A DNA stretch of 64,000 nucleotides, taken from positions 10,679 to 74,678 of the forward strand of contig CAYNRU010000037.1 in assembly GCA_964399635.1 (NCBI GenBank), written 5' to 3'. Source of the stretch: UBA4615 sp964399635 (lineage in GTDB: Bacteria; Pseudomonadota; Gammaproteobacteria; Burkholderiales; Burkholderiaceae_E). A program made the position numbers and the translations under genes. Position 1 is the stretch's first letter; each line of letters begins with the position of its first letter. This document shows, in pieces, positions 8,945 to 17,277 of the stretch. The notes below the pieces were generated by a model that saw only the letters and a list, made by a program, of their open reading frames with translations, made no database searches and was not told the origin of the DNA.

Positions 8945-9515
8945 GTGCGATGCGGCGCTCACGAGCCCGGTGCCTTCGACGGTGGGTCGCACGGGAGCGC
9001 CGCGCGCCTCGCCGAGCGGCTCGCCGCCACCGCCCTCGCCGCCAGCCTGTGCGCGCCCCTCGCCGCCCAGGTCGTCGCCACCCCGCTCGCCCCCGGCGCC
9101 ACGCCCGCACCTGCCTCCGCACCCGACACCCGCTTCCACGAGCGCACGATCACCCTCGAGAACGGCCTCGTCGGCGTCGCGAGGGCGCCTGCGGTGATCG
9201 TCACGCCCGGCTCGGGCGGCCCGAACCCGTCGGTGCTCGTGCACGCACGGGCGCTGACCGACTCGGGCATCGCGGTGCTGCAGGCGGCGTTGCGGCCCCT
9301 CGCCGAGGCCGCGCTCGGACCGAGCCGCGGGCTGCGCGCGGTGCTCGCAGACTTCGACGCGCGCGGCATCGCGATCGACCCGTGGACCGGCGAAGCGATG
9401 CCCGGCGCCGACGACCAGATGGCCGACTTCGTGCGCGACCTGGTCGGCTTCTGTCGGCTTCTTCATCGCCAACCTGAAGCTCCGACGCCGCGGCGGCGCA
9501 CGCCGCGCGCGTCGC
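8945..9515 (+). pseudogene. Unrecognised ORF or gene remnant with a 10-bp tandem duplication
   Basis: This open frame has Ala-rich signal-like sequence ('LAATALAASLCAPLAAQ') and then a regular segment ('GLRAVLADFDARGIAIDPW'). It meets an exact 10-bp direct duplication (GTCGGCTTCT, 9443-9452 and 9453-9462) that shifts the frame. Removing one copy would continue as 'RDLVGFFIANLKLRR', a more natural amphipathic end, but no stop codon follows before the oppositely oriented RDD gene. No family was recognised. It is either a remnant whose 3' end was deleted or a poorly conserved short gene. Apart from this and the anti-sigma piece, I see nothing in 8746-9515. Confidence 0.3.
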
Positions 9516-10820
9516 TCAGCCGCCGAGCCAGGCGAACGCGAGCGCGCCCGCCGCGAGCAGGGGCGGCGCCGCGCACAGCCCCCAGACCAGGTCGGGCCGC
9601 TGCAGCCCGCGGCTGCGCACGCGCGTCTCGGTCAGCAGGTCGTGCAGCGCCTGGCGGCGCTCGGTGATCGCCGCGGTCGCGTAGCCGAGGCCGCCGAGCA
9701 GCATCGACATCGTCCGCAGTCCGTGGCGCAGCCACGCGGTGCGCGCATCCGGCGCACCGCCGTCGAGCCGCTCGACCGTGAGGCCGAGCAGGCGCTTGCC
9801 GGGCGTCGCGCCGTGCGAGCGCTCGCCGGCGACGAACCACGCGGCGGCGCCCGCGAGCATCGCGCCGATCGCGAGGCGCTCGACCGCGAGCGGCGACCAG
9901 TCGAGCCCGCGCCCCAGCAGCACGACCGGTGCGACGCAGGTGACGGCGATCATCGCCAGGTCGGCGACCGTCGCCGCGACACGCTCCTCGAGGCGCGCGT
10001 CGAGGTCGGGGTACGGGTCCAGGTCGGCGGGCTCATCGTCGCCGAGGCGCGCGACGCCGCGCGCCGCGGGGCCGCGCAGGCCGGCGCGCGGGGCGACGCC
10101 CTCGGGGGCGCCGCGGCGGCGCGACGCGGTCCCGGACCGCGCGGCCGTGCGGATGCCGGGCGTGCGCGGCGTCACCACCGTGGCGGGGTCCGCGGCGAAC
10201 CGCGCCGCGACCGGGCGCGACGACACCGGCGCGCGGGCGTCACCGGGCGGCGCCGATGCGGCAGCGGCCGTGCCGGCGGCCACCGACGCGAACGCATCCG
10301 CGGCGCGCCGGTCGGCCTTGTTGATCGCGGCGGCCGCGGCCTTCGCGGCGGCGAGCACCGGCACGTCCTCGTCGTCGACCGGCGCCGGCAGCTCGAGCGA
10401 GGGCGGCGCCACCGTCGTGCCGAGCGCCGCGTCGCGCGTCGTGGCCTCCGCGGCCGACCTCGCGACCGACTGCGGGCAGCCCTCGAGCATCAGCGCGTTC
10501 AGGATCGACTCGGCGCGCAGCCCGCGATCGGCGAGCGCACGCACGTGCCACGCGAGCGTCTCGTCGAACACCGCCATCGCGCGTGCGTCGCCTTCGGCGC
10601 CTCGGCACGACGCGACCCGTCCGTCCGACAGCACCGCCCAGGCCTCGGCGGCCTCGCGGAACAGCGGGCGCGCGCGCGCCCGATCGTCCGCGTCGATGCA
10701 GTTCGCCGGGTGGTGCCGCATCGCGGTGCGCAGGTACGCGAGCGCGATCTCGTCGCCGGACGCATCGCGGCCGATACCGAGGATCTGGTGACAGCTGCGG
10801 AGGGTCGAGTTCGCGTCCAT
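9516..10820 (-). CDS. Membrane protein with N-terminal J-like domain and C-terminal RDD domain
   Basis: 434 residues from the ATG at 10820 (an upstream in-frame ATG at 10868 would add 16 low-complexity residues). The first ~65 residues resemble a J-domain ('LRSCHQILGIGRDASGDEIALAYLRTAMRHHPAN'), but the invariant HPD is replaced by HPAN, so stimulation of DnaK is doubtful. An Ala-rich linker follows. The C-terminal ~170 residues form an RDD-type membrane domain: 'LEERVAATVADLAMIAVTC' with the Arg and Asp, two hydrophobic pairs, and 'TPGKRLLGLTVERLDG'. Function is unknown; RDD proteins include putative ion antiporters and membrane scaffolds. It is transcribed alone. Confidence 0.72.
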   Translation of the reverse strand: MDANSTLRSCHQILGIGRDASGDEIALAYLRTAMRHHPANCIDADDRARARPLFREAAEAWAVLSDGRVASCRGAEGDARAMAVFDETLAWHVRALADRGLRAESILNALMLEGCPQSVARSAAEATTRDAALGTTVAPPSLELPAPVDDEDVPVLAAAKAAAAAINKADRRAADAFASVAAGTAAAASAPPGDARAPVSSRPVAARFAADPATVVTPRTPGIRTAARSGTASRRRGAPEGVAPRAGLRGPAARGVARLGDDEPADLDPYPDLDARLEERVAATVADLAMIAVTCVAPVVLLGRGLDWSPLAVERLAIGAMLAGAAAWFVAGERSHGATPGKRLLGLTVERLDGGAPDARTAWLRHGLRTMSMLLGGLGYATAAITERRQALHDLLTETRVRSRGLQRPDLVWGLCAAPPLLAAGALAFAWLGG

Positions 10821-10955
10821 GGCGGCTGCGGGGGCGGATCGTGCCCCCGGAGGTTCGCCAGTATTCACGGTTCGTCACACTGTGGGGCGCGCCGCCGGTC
10901 GGTTCCCGCCGCCGCACGGCGACGGCCGCGACGACCGGGCCCGACGCGCCCGGCG

Positions 10956-10980
10956 CGGCGTGGGACGGCGCCCCACGCCG
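10956..10980 (-). terminator. GC-rich hairpin downstream of the alpha/beta hydrolase gene
   Basis: A perfect 9-bp stem (CGGCGTGGG at 10956-10964 with CCCACGCCG at 10972-10980) and 7-nt loop lie 18 bp after the minus-strand stop at 10998. There is no T-tract, so it may be a weak or Rho-assisted terminator, or only an mRNA-stabilising stem. Confidence 0.42.
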
Positions 10981-10997
10981 CGGGCGGAACGCACGCC

Positions 10998-11837
10998 TCA
11001 GCCGATGAAGTCGGCCAGCAGCGCGTTGAAGCGCGACGGATTCTCCTCGAACATGAAATGCGCGCCGCCGTCGGCCTCCTCGAAGATCTCGAGCCGCGCG
11101 CCCTTCACCTGCGCGGCCGCCCACGTGACCGATTTCCACGGCACGAGGCTCGCGCGCCCGCCGATGAACAGGCACGGCACGTCGATGCGCGCGAACACGT
11201 CGCGCCAGTCCTGGTGGCAGTGGTTGTAGAGCAGCGTCGCCGCGTGCGCCCGCGGCAGCTTCAGGTTCTGCTCGATCATCCAGGCGAGCGTGGCGGGCGG
11301 CATCGCCTTCGTCACCATGCCACCCACGAAACCGGTCGTCGTCGCGACGCCGTCGGGGCCGGCCAGAGCGTTCATCGTCTGGGTGACCGCCTCGGGCGAG
11401 AAGATGGCGCCCGCGTCCTCGAGCTCCTGCGCGCTCCATGCGGGGTTCGAGGTCAGGAACGGGGGCTCGTCGCAGAACACGAACTTCGAGACCCGGTCGG
11501 CGCCGAACAGGTCGAAGTAGCACCACAGCACCGAGCAGCCCATCGAGTGCCCGAGCACCGTCGCGCCCTGCACGTCGAGCGCGCGCAGCGCGTCGTTGAC
11601 GTCCTTCGCGAGCCGCTGGATCCGGTAGCCGTGCGCGGGCTTGTCCGAGTCGCCGTGGCCGCGCATGTCGAGCGCGATCACGCGGTAGCGGTCCGACAGG
11701 CCCTCGAGCTGTCGGCGGAACTGCGCGGCGGTCTGCGACCAGCCGGGCACGAGCACGAGTGGCGTGCCGCGTCCGGCTTCGAGCACGTTCAGCCGGACGC
11801 CGTCGCTCGTCGTCACCGAGCGCTTCTCGATCTGCAT
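10998..11837 (-). CDS. Alpha/beta hydrolase fold protein
   Basis: 279 residues from the ATG at 11837, preceded by a strong GGAGGAGA ribosome site. It contains 'LVLVPGWSQTAAQF' (oxyanion region), 'VIALDMRGHGDSDKP', the nucleophile elbow GHSMGCS (Ser ~100), a downstream 'VPCLFIGGRASLVPW' strand, and a C-terminal 'GGAHFMFEENPSRF' with the catalytic His. It resembles haloperoxidase-like or C-C bond hydrolases of the fold; the substrate cannot be deduced. The gene just upstream on the same strand is an MDR oxidoreductase, and both have GGAG-type ribosome sites. Confidence 0.82.
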   Translation of the reverse strand: MQIEKRSVTTSDGVRLNVLEAGRGTPLVLVPGWSQTAAQFRRQLEGLSDRYRVIALDMRGHGDSDKPAHGYRIQRLAKDVNDALRALDVQGATVLGHSMGCSVLWCYFDLFGADRVSKFVFCDEPPFLTSNPAWSAQELEDAGAIFSPEAVTQTMNALAGPDGVATTTGFVGGMVTKAMPPATLAWMIEQNLKLPRAHAATLLYNHCHQDWRDVFARIDVPCLFIGGRASLVPWKSVTWAAAQVKGARLEIFEEADGGAHFMFEENPSRFNALLADFIG

Positions 11838-11966
11838 GGGGGTCTCCTCCGTGTGCGACACGCCGGGGGCCGCGCGGCGCGCGGTCGGCGGGCGCACAGA
11901 GCGTCCGTCGCGAGGAGACGGCTGTCAAGCGGGCGCGGCCCTGACGGCAGGCCGCGCCGCCGCGCC

Positions 11967-13097
11967 TCAGCGGCTCGGCACGATCAGGTACTTGTCACCG
12001 GTCGAGCGGCGGTAGTACGCCGCGATCGCGTCGGCCGACAGCGCCTGCGCGAGCGAGACCTCCTTCGAGTAGTGCGACGCGAAGGTCGTCTTCAGCTCCT
12101 CGACGACGCGCTTGCGCATCCGCGCGGCGACCTCGGGGCCGGCCTTGTTCATGAACGGGAACAGCAGCCAGCCGCCCATGCCCCACGAGAAGCCGACGTT
12201 GCGGACGAACTCGGTCGGACCGGTGTCGAGCGTGCCGTAGATGTAGACCTGCTTGTGGGTGTCGGAGCCGTAGCGGCTGTACTCCTTCGCGTTGCGGTTG
12301 AGCGCGGCCTCCATGCAGGTCAGCAGCTGCCCCGCGAGGCGCCCGCCGCCGGTCGCGTCGAAGCCGAGCGTGGCGCCCGTCGCCGCGATCGCGTCGGTGA
12401 GCTCCGCCATGAAGGTCGGCGCGCTGCTGTCGATGACCTGCGTCGCGCCCTGGCCGCGCAGCAGCGCCGCCTGCTCGGGCTTGCGCACGACGTTGACGAG
12501 CGGGATGCCGTCCTTCAGGCAGATGCGGTTCAGCATCTGCCCGAGGTTCGAGGCGGCCGCGGTGTGGACGATCGCGGTGTGGCCGTCGCGGCGCATCGTC
12601 TCGACGAAGCCGAGCGAGGTCAGGGGGTTGACGAAGCACGACGCGCCGTCCGCGGCGGTCGCGCCCTCGGGCAGCGGCAGCACGTCGGCGGCCTTCATCA
12701 CGCGGTATTGCGCGTACATCGCGCCGCCGATCATCGCGACCAGCCGGCCCTGCAGCGCCTGCGCCTGCGGCGACGCGCCGGCCGCGACCACCACGCCCGC
12801 GCCCTCGTTGCCCACCGGCATCCGCTTGCCGACGCGCGCGGCGAGGCCCGGCATCGTGCGCTCGGGGATGCGCGCGGTGACGACCGGCCGCTCGGGCGTG
12901 CCGCCGACCTGCAGCGTCGACAGGTCCGCGGGGCCGAACAGCAGGCCGAGGTCGGACGGGTTGATCGGCGTCGCGTCGATGCGCACCAGCACCTCGTCGG
13001 GGCCGGGCTCGGGGAAGGCCTGGTCGATCAGCGTGATCTCGAGCTCGCCGTCGGGCTTGACGGTCGAGCGCAGCTGCAGGCCGGTGCGTTCGGTCAT
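11967..13097 (-). CDS. Zinc-binding dehydrogenase, MDR family (quinone oxidoreductase-like)
   Basis: 376 residues from the ATG at 13097 (GAGGAGAC ribosome site 5 bp upstream). The N-terminal GroES-like fold contains 'EVLVRIDATPINPSDLGLLFG' and 'PVGNEGAGVVVAAG'. The cofactor domain contains 'HTAAASNLGQMLNRIC', a variant of the NADPH-binding Ala/Gly-rich loop, and 'VIDSSAPTF'. The catalytic-zinc Cys of alcohol dehydrogenases is absent, as in quinone/enoyl reductase members. It has a typical 'QVYIYGTLDTGP' strand and a C-terminal helix. Predicted cytoplasmic NADPH-dependent reductase of an enone or quinone. Confidence 0.82.
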   Translation of the reverse strand: MTERTGLQLRSTVKPDGELEITLIDQAFPEPGPDEVLVRIDATPINPSDLGLLFGPADLSTLQVGGTPERPVVTARIPERTMPGLAARVGKRMPVGNEGAGVVVAAGASPQAQALQGRLVAMIGGAMYAQYRVMKAADVLPLPEGATAADGASCFVNPLTSLGFVETMRRDGHTAIVHTAAASNLGQMLNRICLKDGIPLVNVVRKPEQAALLRGQGATQVIDSSAPTFMAELTDAIAATGATLGFDATGGGRLAGQLLTCMEAALNRNAKEYSRYGSDTHKQVYIYGTLDTGPTEFVRNVGFSWGMGGWLLFPFMNKAGPEVAARMRKRVVEELKTTFASHYSKEVSLAQALSADAIAAYYRRSTGDKYLIVPSR

Positions 13098-13353
13098 CGT
13101 AGGTCTCCTCGTCGTCTGGGGGTGGCGCAGTGTCGCAGAAACCGGCGCGAGGGCACGCGCGCGGCGATCGCGAGCGCCGCCTCGCGGGTCGGGACGTCGA
13201 TGAGGAAGACCCCGCCGACCCTCTCCTTCGCCTCGGCGAAGGGGTCGTCGAGGACCGAGACGCACCCGTCGCGGTGCTGCAGCCGCGCGGCGTCGGGGGG
13301 ACGTCGACGAGCTTCGTCGACCGGGCCGCCGACCGCGAGTTCATCCTGCTGCG
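13094..13353 (-). pseudogene. Remnant of a YCII-domain protein
   Basis: Minus-strand translation gives 'ELAVGGPVDEA' followed by 'VLDDPFAEAKERVGGVFLID' and 'VPTREAALAIAARVPSRRF', the core and C-terminus of YCII-family proteins (usual form DGPFAETKE..GGFYLIDV). The N-terminal strand and start codon are missing. The frame ends in a TGA that overlaps the ATG of the MDR gene. No plausible in-frame start was found upstream. Interpreted as a truncated gene. Confidence 0.55.
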
Positions 13354-13443
13354 CATGCCGGAGTTGCTCAACGCGTGCCGAGCATCGGGTACCGTACGGC
13401 GGAGGCGGCGCGCGCGGTGCGCGTCCCGCTCCGGAGAGGCGTC

Positions 13444-13812
13444 GTGATCCAGCTCGTCTTCTGCCTGACCCGCCGCCCCCACCTCACCCGCGAGGCCTTC
13501 CTGCACCGCTGGCTCGACGTCCACGGCCCGCTGGTGCGCGAGCACGCGGCCGCGCTCGGCATCCGCCGCTACGCGCAGGTCCACACGCTGCCGCCGGGCG
13601 CGTTCGCGCGGCTCGCCGCGTCGCGCGGCGGCCCGGTCGCCTACGACGGCGTCGCCGAGCTGTGGTTCGAGTCGATCGAGGCGATGCAGGCCGCGGCCGC
13701 GACGCCGGAGGGCCGCCGCGCGGGCCGCGCGCTGCTGGAGGACGAGCGCGAGTTCATCGAGCTGAAGAGTTCGCCGATCTGGCTCGGCGAGCCGCACGTG
13801 CTGGTCGGCTGA
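13444..13812 (+). CDS. EthD-domain protein
   Basis: 122 residues from the GTG at 13444, with GGAGAGG just upstream; the alternative ATG at 13375 would add an unlikely basic leader. The sequence 'VFCLTRRPHLTREAFLHRWL' and 'HGPLVREHAAALGIRRYAQ' is the ferredoxin-like dimeric alpha/beta barrel of the EthD/Dabb superfamily, followed by 'YDGVAELWFESIEAMQAA'. Members act in ether or polyketide breakdown or have no known role. The neighbouring MDR reductase and hydrolase are divergently transcribed, so they may serve the same compound. Confidence 0.8.
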   Translation: MIQLVFCLTRRPHLTREAFLHRWLDVHGPLVREHAAALGIRRYAQVHTLPPGAFARLAASRGGPVAYDGVAELWFESIEAMQAAAATPEGRRAGRALLEDEREFIELKSSPIWLGEPHVLVG

Positions 13813-13827
13813 GCCGCCGGCGCGCCG

Positions 13828-15870
13828 CTACGCCGGCGCGACCTCGACGCGCGCCCCGAAGCTCGCCTGCCCCGCCGAGAACGCGAACACCTGCACCGCG
13901 TGGTCGGGCAGCACCGGCGCGCCGTCGGTCAGCCGGTTGAGCCCGTCCCAGCCGTCGCGGATCCACGCGGTGCCCGGCGGCACGCGGTCGGTCACGTGCG
14001 CGTGGGCCTCGAACGTGCCGCGCGCGTTGGACAGCCTGACCGGCGCGCCGTCGGCGATGCCGCGCGCGGCCGCGTCGGCCGGCGCGAGCCACACGCGCGG
14101 ACGCGGCTCGTGCGCGGCGAGCGTGGGCAACGCCCGACCGGCGTCGTAGAACGAGTGGAAGTGCCCGAGCGTGCGGCCGACGGTGAGCGCGATCGGCCCC
14201 TCGGCCGCGTCCTGCGGCGCCGGCGCGTCCCAGGTCGGCAGCGCCGGCAGCCCGAGCGCCTCGGCCCGCGCCGAACGCAGCTCGATCCGCCCGGACGGCG
14301 TGTCGAAGGCGAGCGTCGGGTGCGCGACCGGCGATACGCGCAGCGCACCGAGCCCGCCCTGCGCGCGCAACGCCGCGACGGTCGTGCGGCCGGTGCCCGG
14401 ATGGTCGAGGATCGCATCGACCAGCGCCTCCTCCGACGCCCAGGGCCAGAAGCCGTCCAGCCCGATCCGTCCGGCCAGCTCGCGCAGCACGCGCGTCGTG
14501 GAGCGCGCCTCGCCCGCGGGCGGCAGCACCGGCTCCATCAGGTAGACGTGCGTGTCGGTCATCTTGCAGCCGAGTTCCTCGACCCACGCGGTGCCGGGCA
14601 GCACCACGTCCGCGAAGCGGCGGGCGGTGTCGTTGAGGAACAGGTCGTGGGCGACCACCAGCCGGGTCCGCGCGAGGCCCTGAGCGACCGCGGTCGAGTC
14701 GGCGAACGAGGTGAGCATGTTGGTGCCCAGCAGCAGCAGCGTATCGACGCGCCCCGCGCGCAGTGCGTCGGAGAACGCGCTCATCTGGCCGGGCAGGGTC
14801 GGGCCCGGCACGCGGCGGTCGGCCGCGGCCACGCTGGCGGTACCGCGACCGTGCGGGCCGGCGCCGTGCCGCGTGCCCAGCCCGCCGCCGGGCACGCCGA
14901 CGTTGCCGACGAGCGCCGGCAGGCACGAGATCGCGCGGGCCGCCTGCCAGCCGTTGTCGCCCTTGTGCATCGAACTGCCGCCCAGCACGATCGTGCCCGG
15001 CCGCGTGCCGGCGTAGCGCCGCGCGAACGCGACGATCCGCTCGGCGGGCACGCCGGTGATCGGCTCGGCCCAGCCCGGCCCGAAGTCGCGCAGGTGCGCG
15101 GCGAGCTCGGCGAAGCCGACCGTGTGCCCCTCGACGAACGCCGCGTCGTGCAGCCCTTCGGCGCAGATCACGTGCATCGTCGCCAGCGCGAGCGCGGCGT
15201 CGGTGCCCGGCCGCAGGATCAGCACCTCGTCGGCCTTGGCCGCGGCCTCGGTGCGGCGCACGTCGATCGCGACGACGTGCGCGCCGCGCGCCTTCGCCTG
15301 CAGCACCGAGCGCGCGGTGTTCGGCTGGCTCGCGAAGTTGGCGCCCCACAGCACGACCAGCCTCGCGTGCCCGGCCATGTCGTCGCGGGTGTGCGTCTCC
15401 AGCAGCCCCGTCAGCCCGAGCCCGAAGGCGCCCAGGCCCCAGCAGATCATCGTCGGCTGCAGGAACTGGCTGCCGTGCAGGTTCGCGAAGCGCGCCATCA
15501 GCTGCGCCGAGATCCGCGTGCCGTAGTTGGTCGCGAAGCTGCCGTGCCCCGGCCAGAACGCGGTGGCCGCGGGCGCAGAAGCGGCGATCGAGCCGGCGAT
15601 CCGGTCGAGCGCCTCGTCCCAGGACGCCGTGCGGAACGCGTCGTCGCGGCGGTCGCGCACGAGCGGCGCGAGCAGGCGGGCCGGGTTGTCGAGGATCTCG
15701 CGCGAGGCCCGGCCGCGCACGCACAGGAAGCCGAGGCTGTCCGGATTCTCCGGGTCGCCCTCGATCCCGACGACGCGGCCGTCGCGGACCTCCACCCGCA
15801 TCCCGCACAGCGTGGGGTGGCAGTTCATCGGGCACATCGTGCGCACGACGGTGGAGGCGATGGCGCTCAT
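13828..15870 (-). CDS. Molybdopterin-dependent oxidoreductase (Mo-bisPGD, DMSO reductase superfamily)
   Basis: 680 residues. The N-terminus carries a [4Fe-4S] motif, CPMNCHPTLCG, followed by 'FLCVRG' with the fourth Cys; the spacing C-x3-C-x4-C is slightly unusual. The molybdopterin-binding regions ('GHGSFATNYGTRISAQLMAR', 'LVVLWGANFASQPNTARS', 'LRPGTDAALALATMHVI') and the C-terminal MGD-binding barrel ('LTVGRTLGHFHSFYDAGRAL', 'VRLSNARGTFEAHAHVTDRV') are complete. There is no Tat signal, so it is cytoplasmic. No electron-transfer subunit gene is adjacent. The substrate is unknown; formate dehydrogenase-like and polysulfide-like members share this layout. Confidence 0.85.
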   Translation of the reverse strand: MSAIASTVVRTMCPMNCHPTLCGMRVEVRDGRVVGIEGDPENPDSLGFLCVRGRASREILDNPARLLAPLVRDRRDDAFRTASWDEALDRIAGSIAASAPAATAFWPGHGSFATNYGTRISAQLMARFANLHGSQFLQPTMICWGLGAFGLGLTGLLETHTRDDMAGHARLVVLWGANFASQPNTARSVLQAKARGAHVVAIDVRRTEAAAKADEVLILRPGTDAALALATMHVICAEGLHDAAFVEGHTVGFAELAAHLRDFGPGWAEPITGVPAERIVAFARRYAGTRPGTIVLGGSSMHKGDNGWQAARAISCLPALVGNVGVPGGGLGTRHGAGPHGRGTASVAAADRRVPGPTLPGQMSAFSDALRAGRVDTLLLLGTNMLTSFADSTAVAQGLARTRLVVAHDLFLNDTARRFADVVLPGTAWVEELGCKMTDTHVYLMEPVLPPAGEARSTTRVLRELAGRIGLDGFWPWASEEALVDAILDHPGTGRTTVAALRAQGGLGALRVSPVAHPTLAFDTPSGRIELRSARAEALGLPALPTWDAPAPQDAAEGPIALTVGRTLGHFHSFYDAGRALPTLAAHEPRPRVWLAPADAAARGIADGAPVRLSNARGTFEAHAHVTDRVPPGTAWIRDGWDGLNRLTDGAPVLPDHAVQVFAFSAGQASFGARVEVAPA

Positions 15871-16184
15871 CGCAGGATCCCGGCCGGGCCCGTATCGGGC
15901 GACCCCGGCATCATGCACCGATCGCGCCGCCTGAGGATGAACCGACGACGCGACGATGGCCCGCCGCTCCTTCGAGGAGGCGAACCGCCTCGCGCCGGGC
16001 GAGGCCCGCCATCTCGGCCTCCCCGGACCGCTGACCGTCTCGCAGGCCACGATCCACGGGGACGAGAAGGCGGTGGGTCGCGGCCACCACGTGCTGCGCG
16101 ACGCGATCGACGCGTGGCCGGCGTTCAACCTCTTCACGGCCGGCGACACGCCGTCGCGGCTGCCCGCCGACCCGAGCCCGGGGG
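15871..16184. other. Intergenic stretch without a recognised gene
   Basis: The 314 bp between the Mo-enzyme start and the ParA stop contain a plus-strand open frame from 15956, but its sequence matches no pattern I recognise and its 3' part overlaps the parA gene antisense. No promoter, repeat or RNA structure stood out. Confidence 0.4.
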
Positions 16185-16985
16185 TCAGCGCCTCGCCTTG
16201 CCGCCCTTGCGCCCCTTCGGCGCCGCGATCGCGTCGTACAGCGCCTCGAACTCCTCGGCGAGCTTGTGCCGCGGGTCGAGCACGACGATCGGGGTCGAGC
16301 GCTCGTGCGACTCGCGGATGCGCACGCTCTGGCTCAGGTACGGCTCGAGCACCGGCAGCCCCTCGTCGACCAGCTCCTGCACGGTGCGCGCCGGCAGGTT
16401 CGCGCGCGGCTGGAACTGGTTGACGACCACGCCGCCCACCGCGAGGTCCGCGTTGTGGTCGGCGCGGATCTCCTCGACCGCCTCGAGCAGCCCGTAGAGC
16501 GCGCGGCGCGAGAACGCGTCGCAGTCGAACGGGATCAGGCACGAGCGCGCGGCGATCAGCGCCGAGCGCGTGTAGAAGTTCAGCGCCGGCGGCGTGTCGA
16601 TCCAGACCTCGTCGAAGTCGGCGGCGAGCGCGTCGAGCGCCTCGCGCAGCTTGTAGATCTTGTAGCGCGACTCGAGCTTGGCGTGCATCTCGTCGAGCCG
16701 CGCGTCGCCGGCCATCAGGGCGAGCCGCTCGAACGGCGTGTCCGACACGAACTCGGCCTCGCCGCGCGGGCGCATCGAGAACTTCAGCGACTGCTCGAAG
16801 AAGTCGGCCACGCCGGCGCGCGGCGCGTCGGCCGCCTCGCCGAGCAGGTAGCGGCTCGCGTTGCCCTGGGGGTCGAGGTCGACGACCAGCGTGCGCCGCC
16901 CGCGGCCCGCCGCGACGGCCGCGAGGTTGACGGTGATCGTGGACTTGCCCACGCCCCCTTTCTGGTTGAAGACGACGGTGCGCAT
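16185..16985 (-). CDS. ParA/Soj-family ATPase
   Basis: 266 residues. It has the deviant Walker A KGGVGKST (residues 9-16), 'LVVDLDPQGNAS', the switch region 'EVWIDTPPALNFYTRSALIA', and 'IPFDCDAFSRRALYGLLEAV'. The C-terminus is Lys/Arg-rich ('APKGRKGGKARR'), suggesting non-specific DNA binding. I chose the ATG at 16985; the longer frame upstream is low-complexity. ParA-like ATPases position chromosomes, plasmids or large protein complexes. No parB or parS is next to it, so it is an orphan whose cargo is unknown. Confidence 0.85.
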   Translation of the reverse strand: MRTVVFNQKGGVGKSTITVNLAAVAAGRGRRTLVVDLDPQGNASRYLLGEAADAPRAGVADFFEQSLKFSMRPRGEAEFVSDTPFERLALMAGDARLDEMHAKLESRYKIYKLREALDALAADFDEVWIDTPPALNFYTRSALIAARSCLIPFDCDAFSRRALYGLLEAVEEIRADHNADLAVGGVVVNQFQPRANLPARTVQELVDEGLPVLEPYLSQSVRIRESHERSTPIVVLDPRHKLAEEFEALYDAIAAPKGRKGGKARR

Positions 16986-17034
16986 GATGGAGACGGCTCG
17001 GTTCGGAGGACTCGGTGGTTCGATGCCGCCATCG

Positions 17035-17181
17035 ATGCGGCGACCGCTCTTCGTCCGAGTATACGGACCCCGCGCGTCCGACCTGCGACTCGCGGCGGAT
17101 GCGACCGGACCGCGCCCGATCCAGCTGTGGATGCCCGACACTTGCCGGCCCGGCTTGGCCGACGACGACGGCTGGCGATGA
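17035..17181 (+). pseudogene. Remnant of a MazE-like antitoxin (DUF3018 family)
   Basis: A 48-codon frame containing 'RLAADATGPRPIQLWMPDT', the conserved N-terminal core of DUF3018 antitoxins. It then jumps directly to a short acidic tail 'LADDDGWR' and a stop. The stop overlaps the ATG of a MazF-like toxin fragment (ATGA), the normal arrangement of the operon. The middle of the antitoxin appears to be deleted in frame. Confidence 0.55.
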
Positions 17182-17277
17182 GACGGGGCGACCTGGTCAC
17201 GGTCGCGCTGCAGGGCGCGTACGGCACGCCCCGTCCCGCGCTGGTGATCCAGTCCTCGGCTTTGCCTGACCCGCCCG
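17178..17277 (+). pseudogene. 5' fragment of a MazF/PemK-type toxin gene
   Basis: The ATG at 17178 opens a frame giving 'MRRGDLVTVALQGAYGTPRP' and then 'ALVIQSS', the conserved first strands and the RPALVIQ motif of MazF/PemK mRNA interferases. Homology ends abruptly after ~27 residues, right at the 3' end of the oppositely oriented ABC permease gene. The catalytic Thr/Ser region and the rest of the SH3-like barrel are lost, so it cannot be active. Confidence 0.6.

Noticed and set aside
9642..13940. 1432-codon plus-strand open frame
   Set aside because: Antisense to three recognised minus-strand genes, with repetitive Arg/His/Gly composition.
15956..16184. Plus-strand open frame between the Mo-enzyme and ParA genes
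   Set aside because: No recognisable domain, its 3' half is antisense to parA, and there is no supporting ribosome site beyond a GAGG-like run within it.
17035..17277. Functional toxin-antitoxin system
   Set aside because: The toxin lacks most of its fold and the antitoxin its middle, so activity is not possible.
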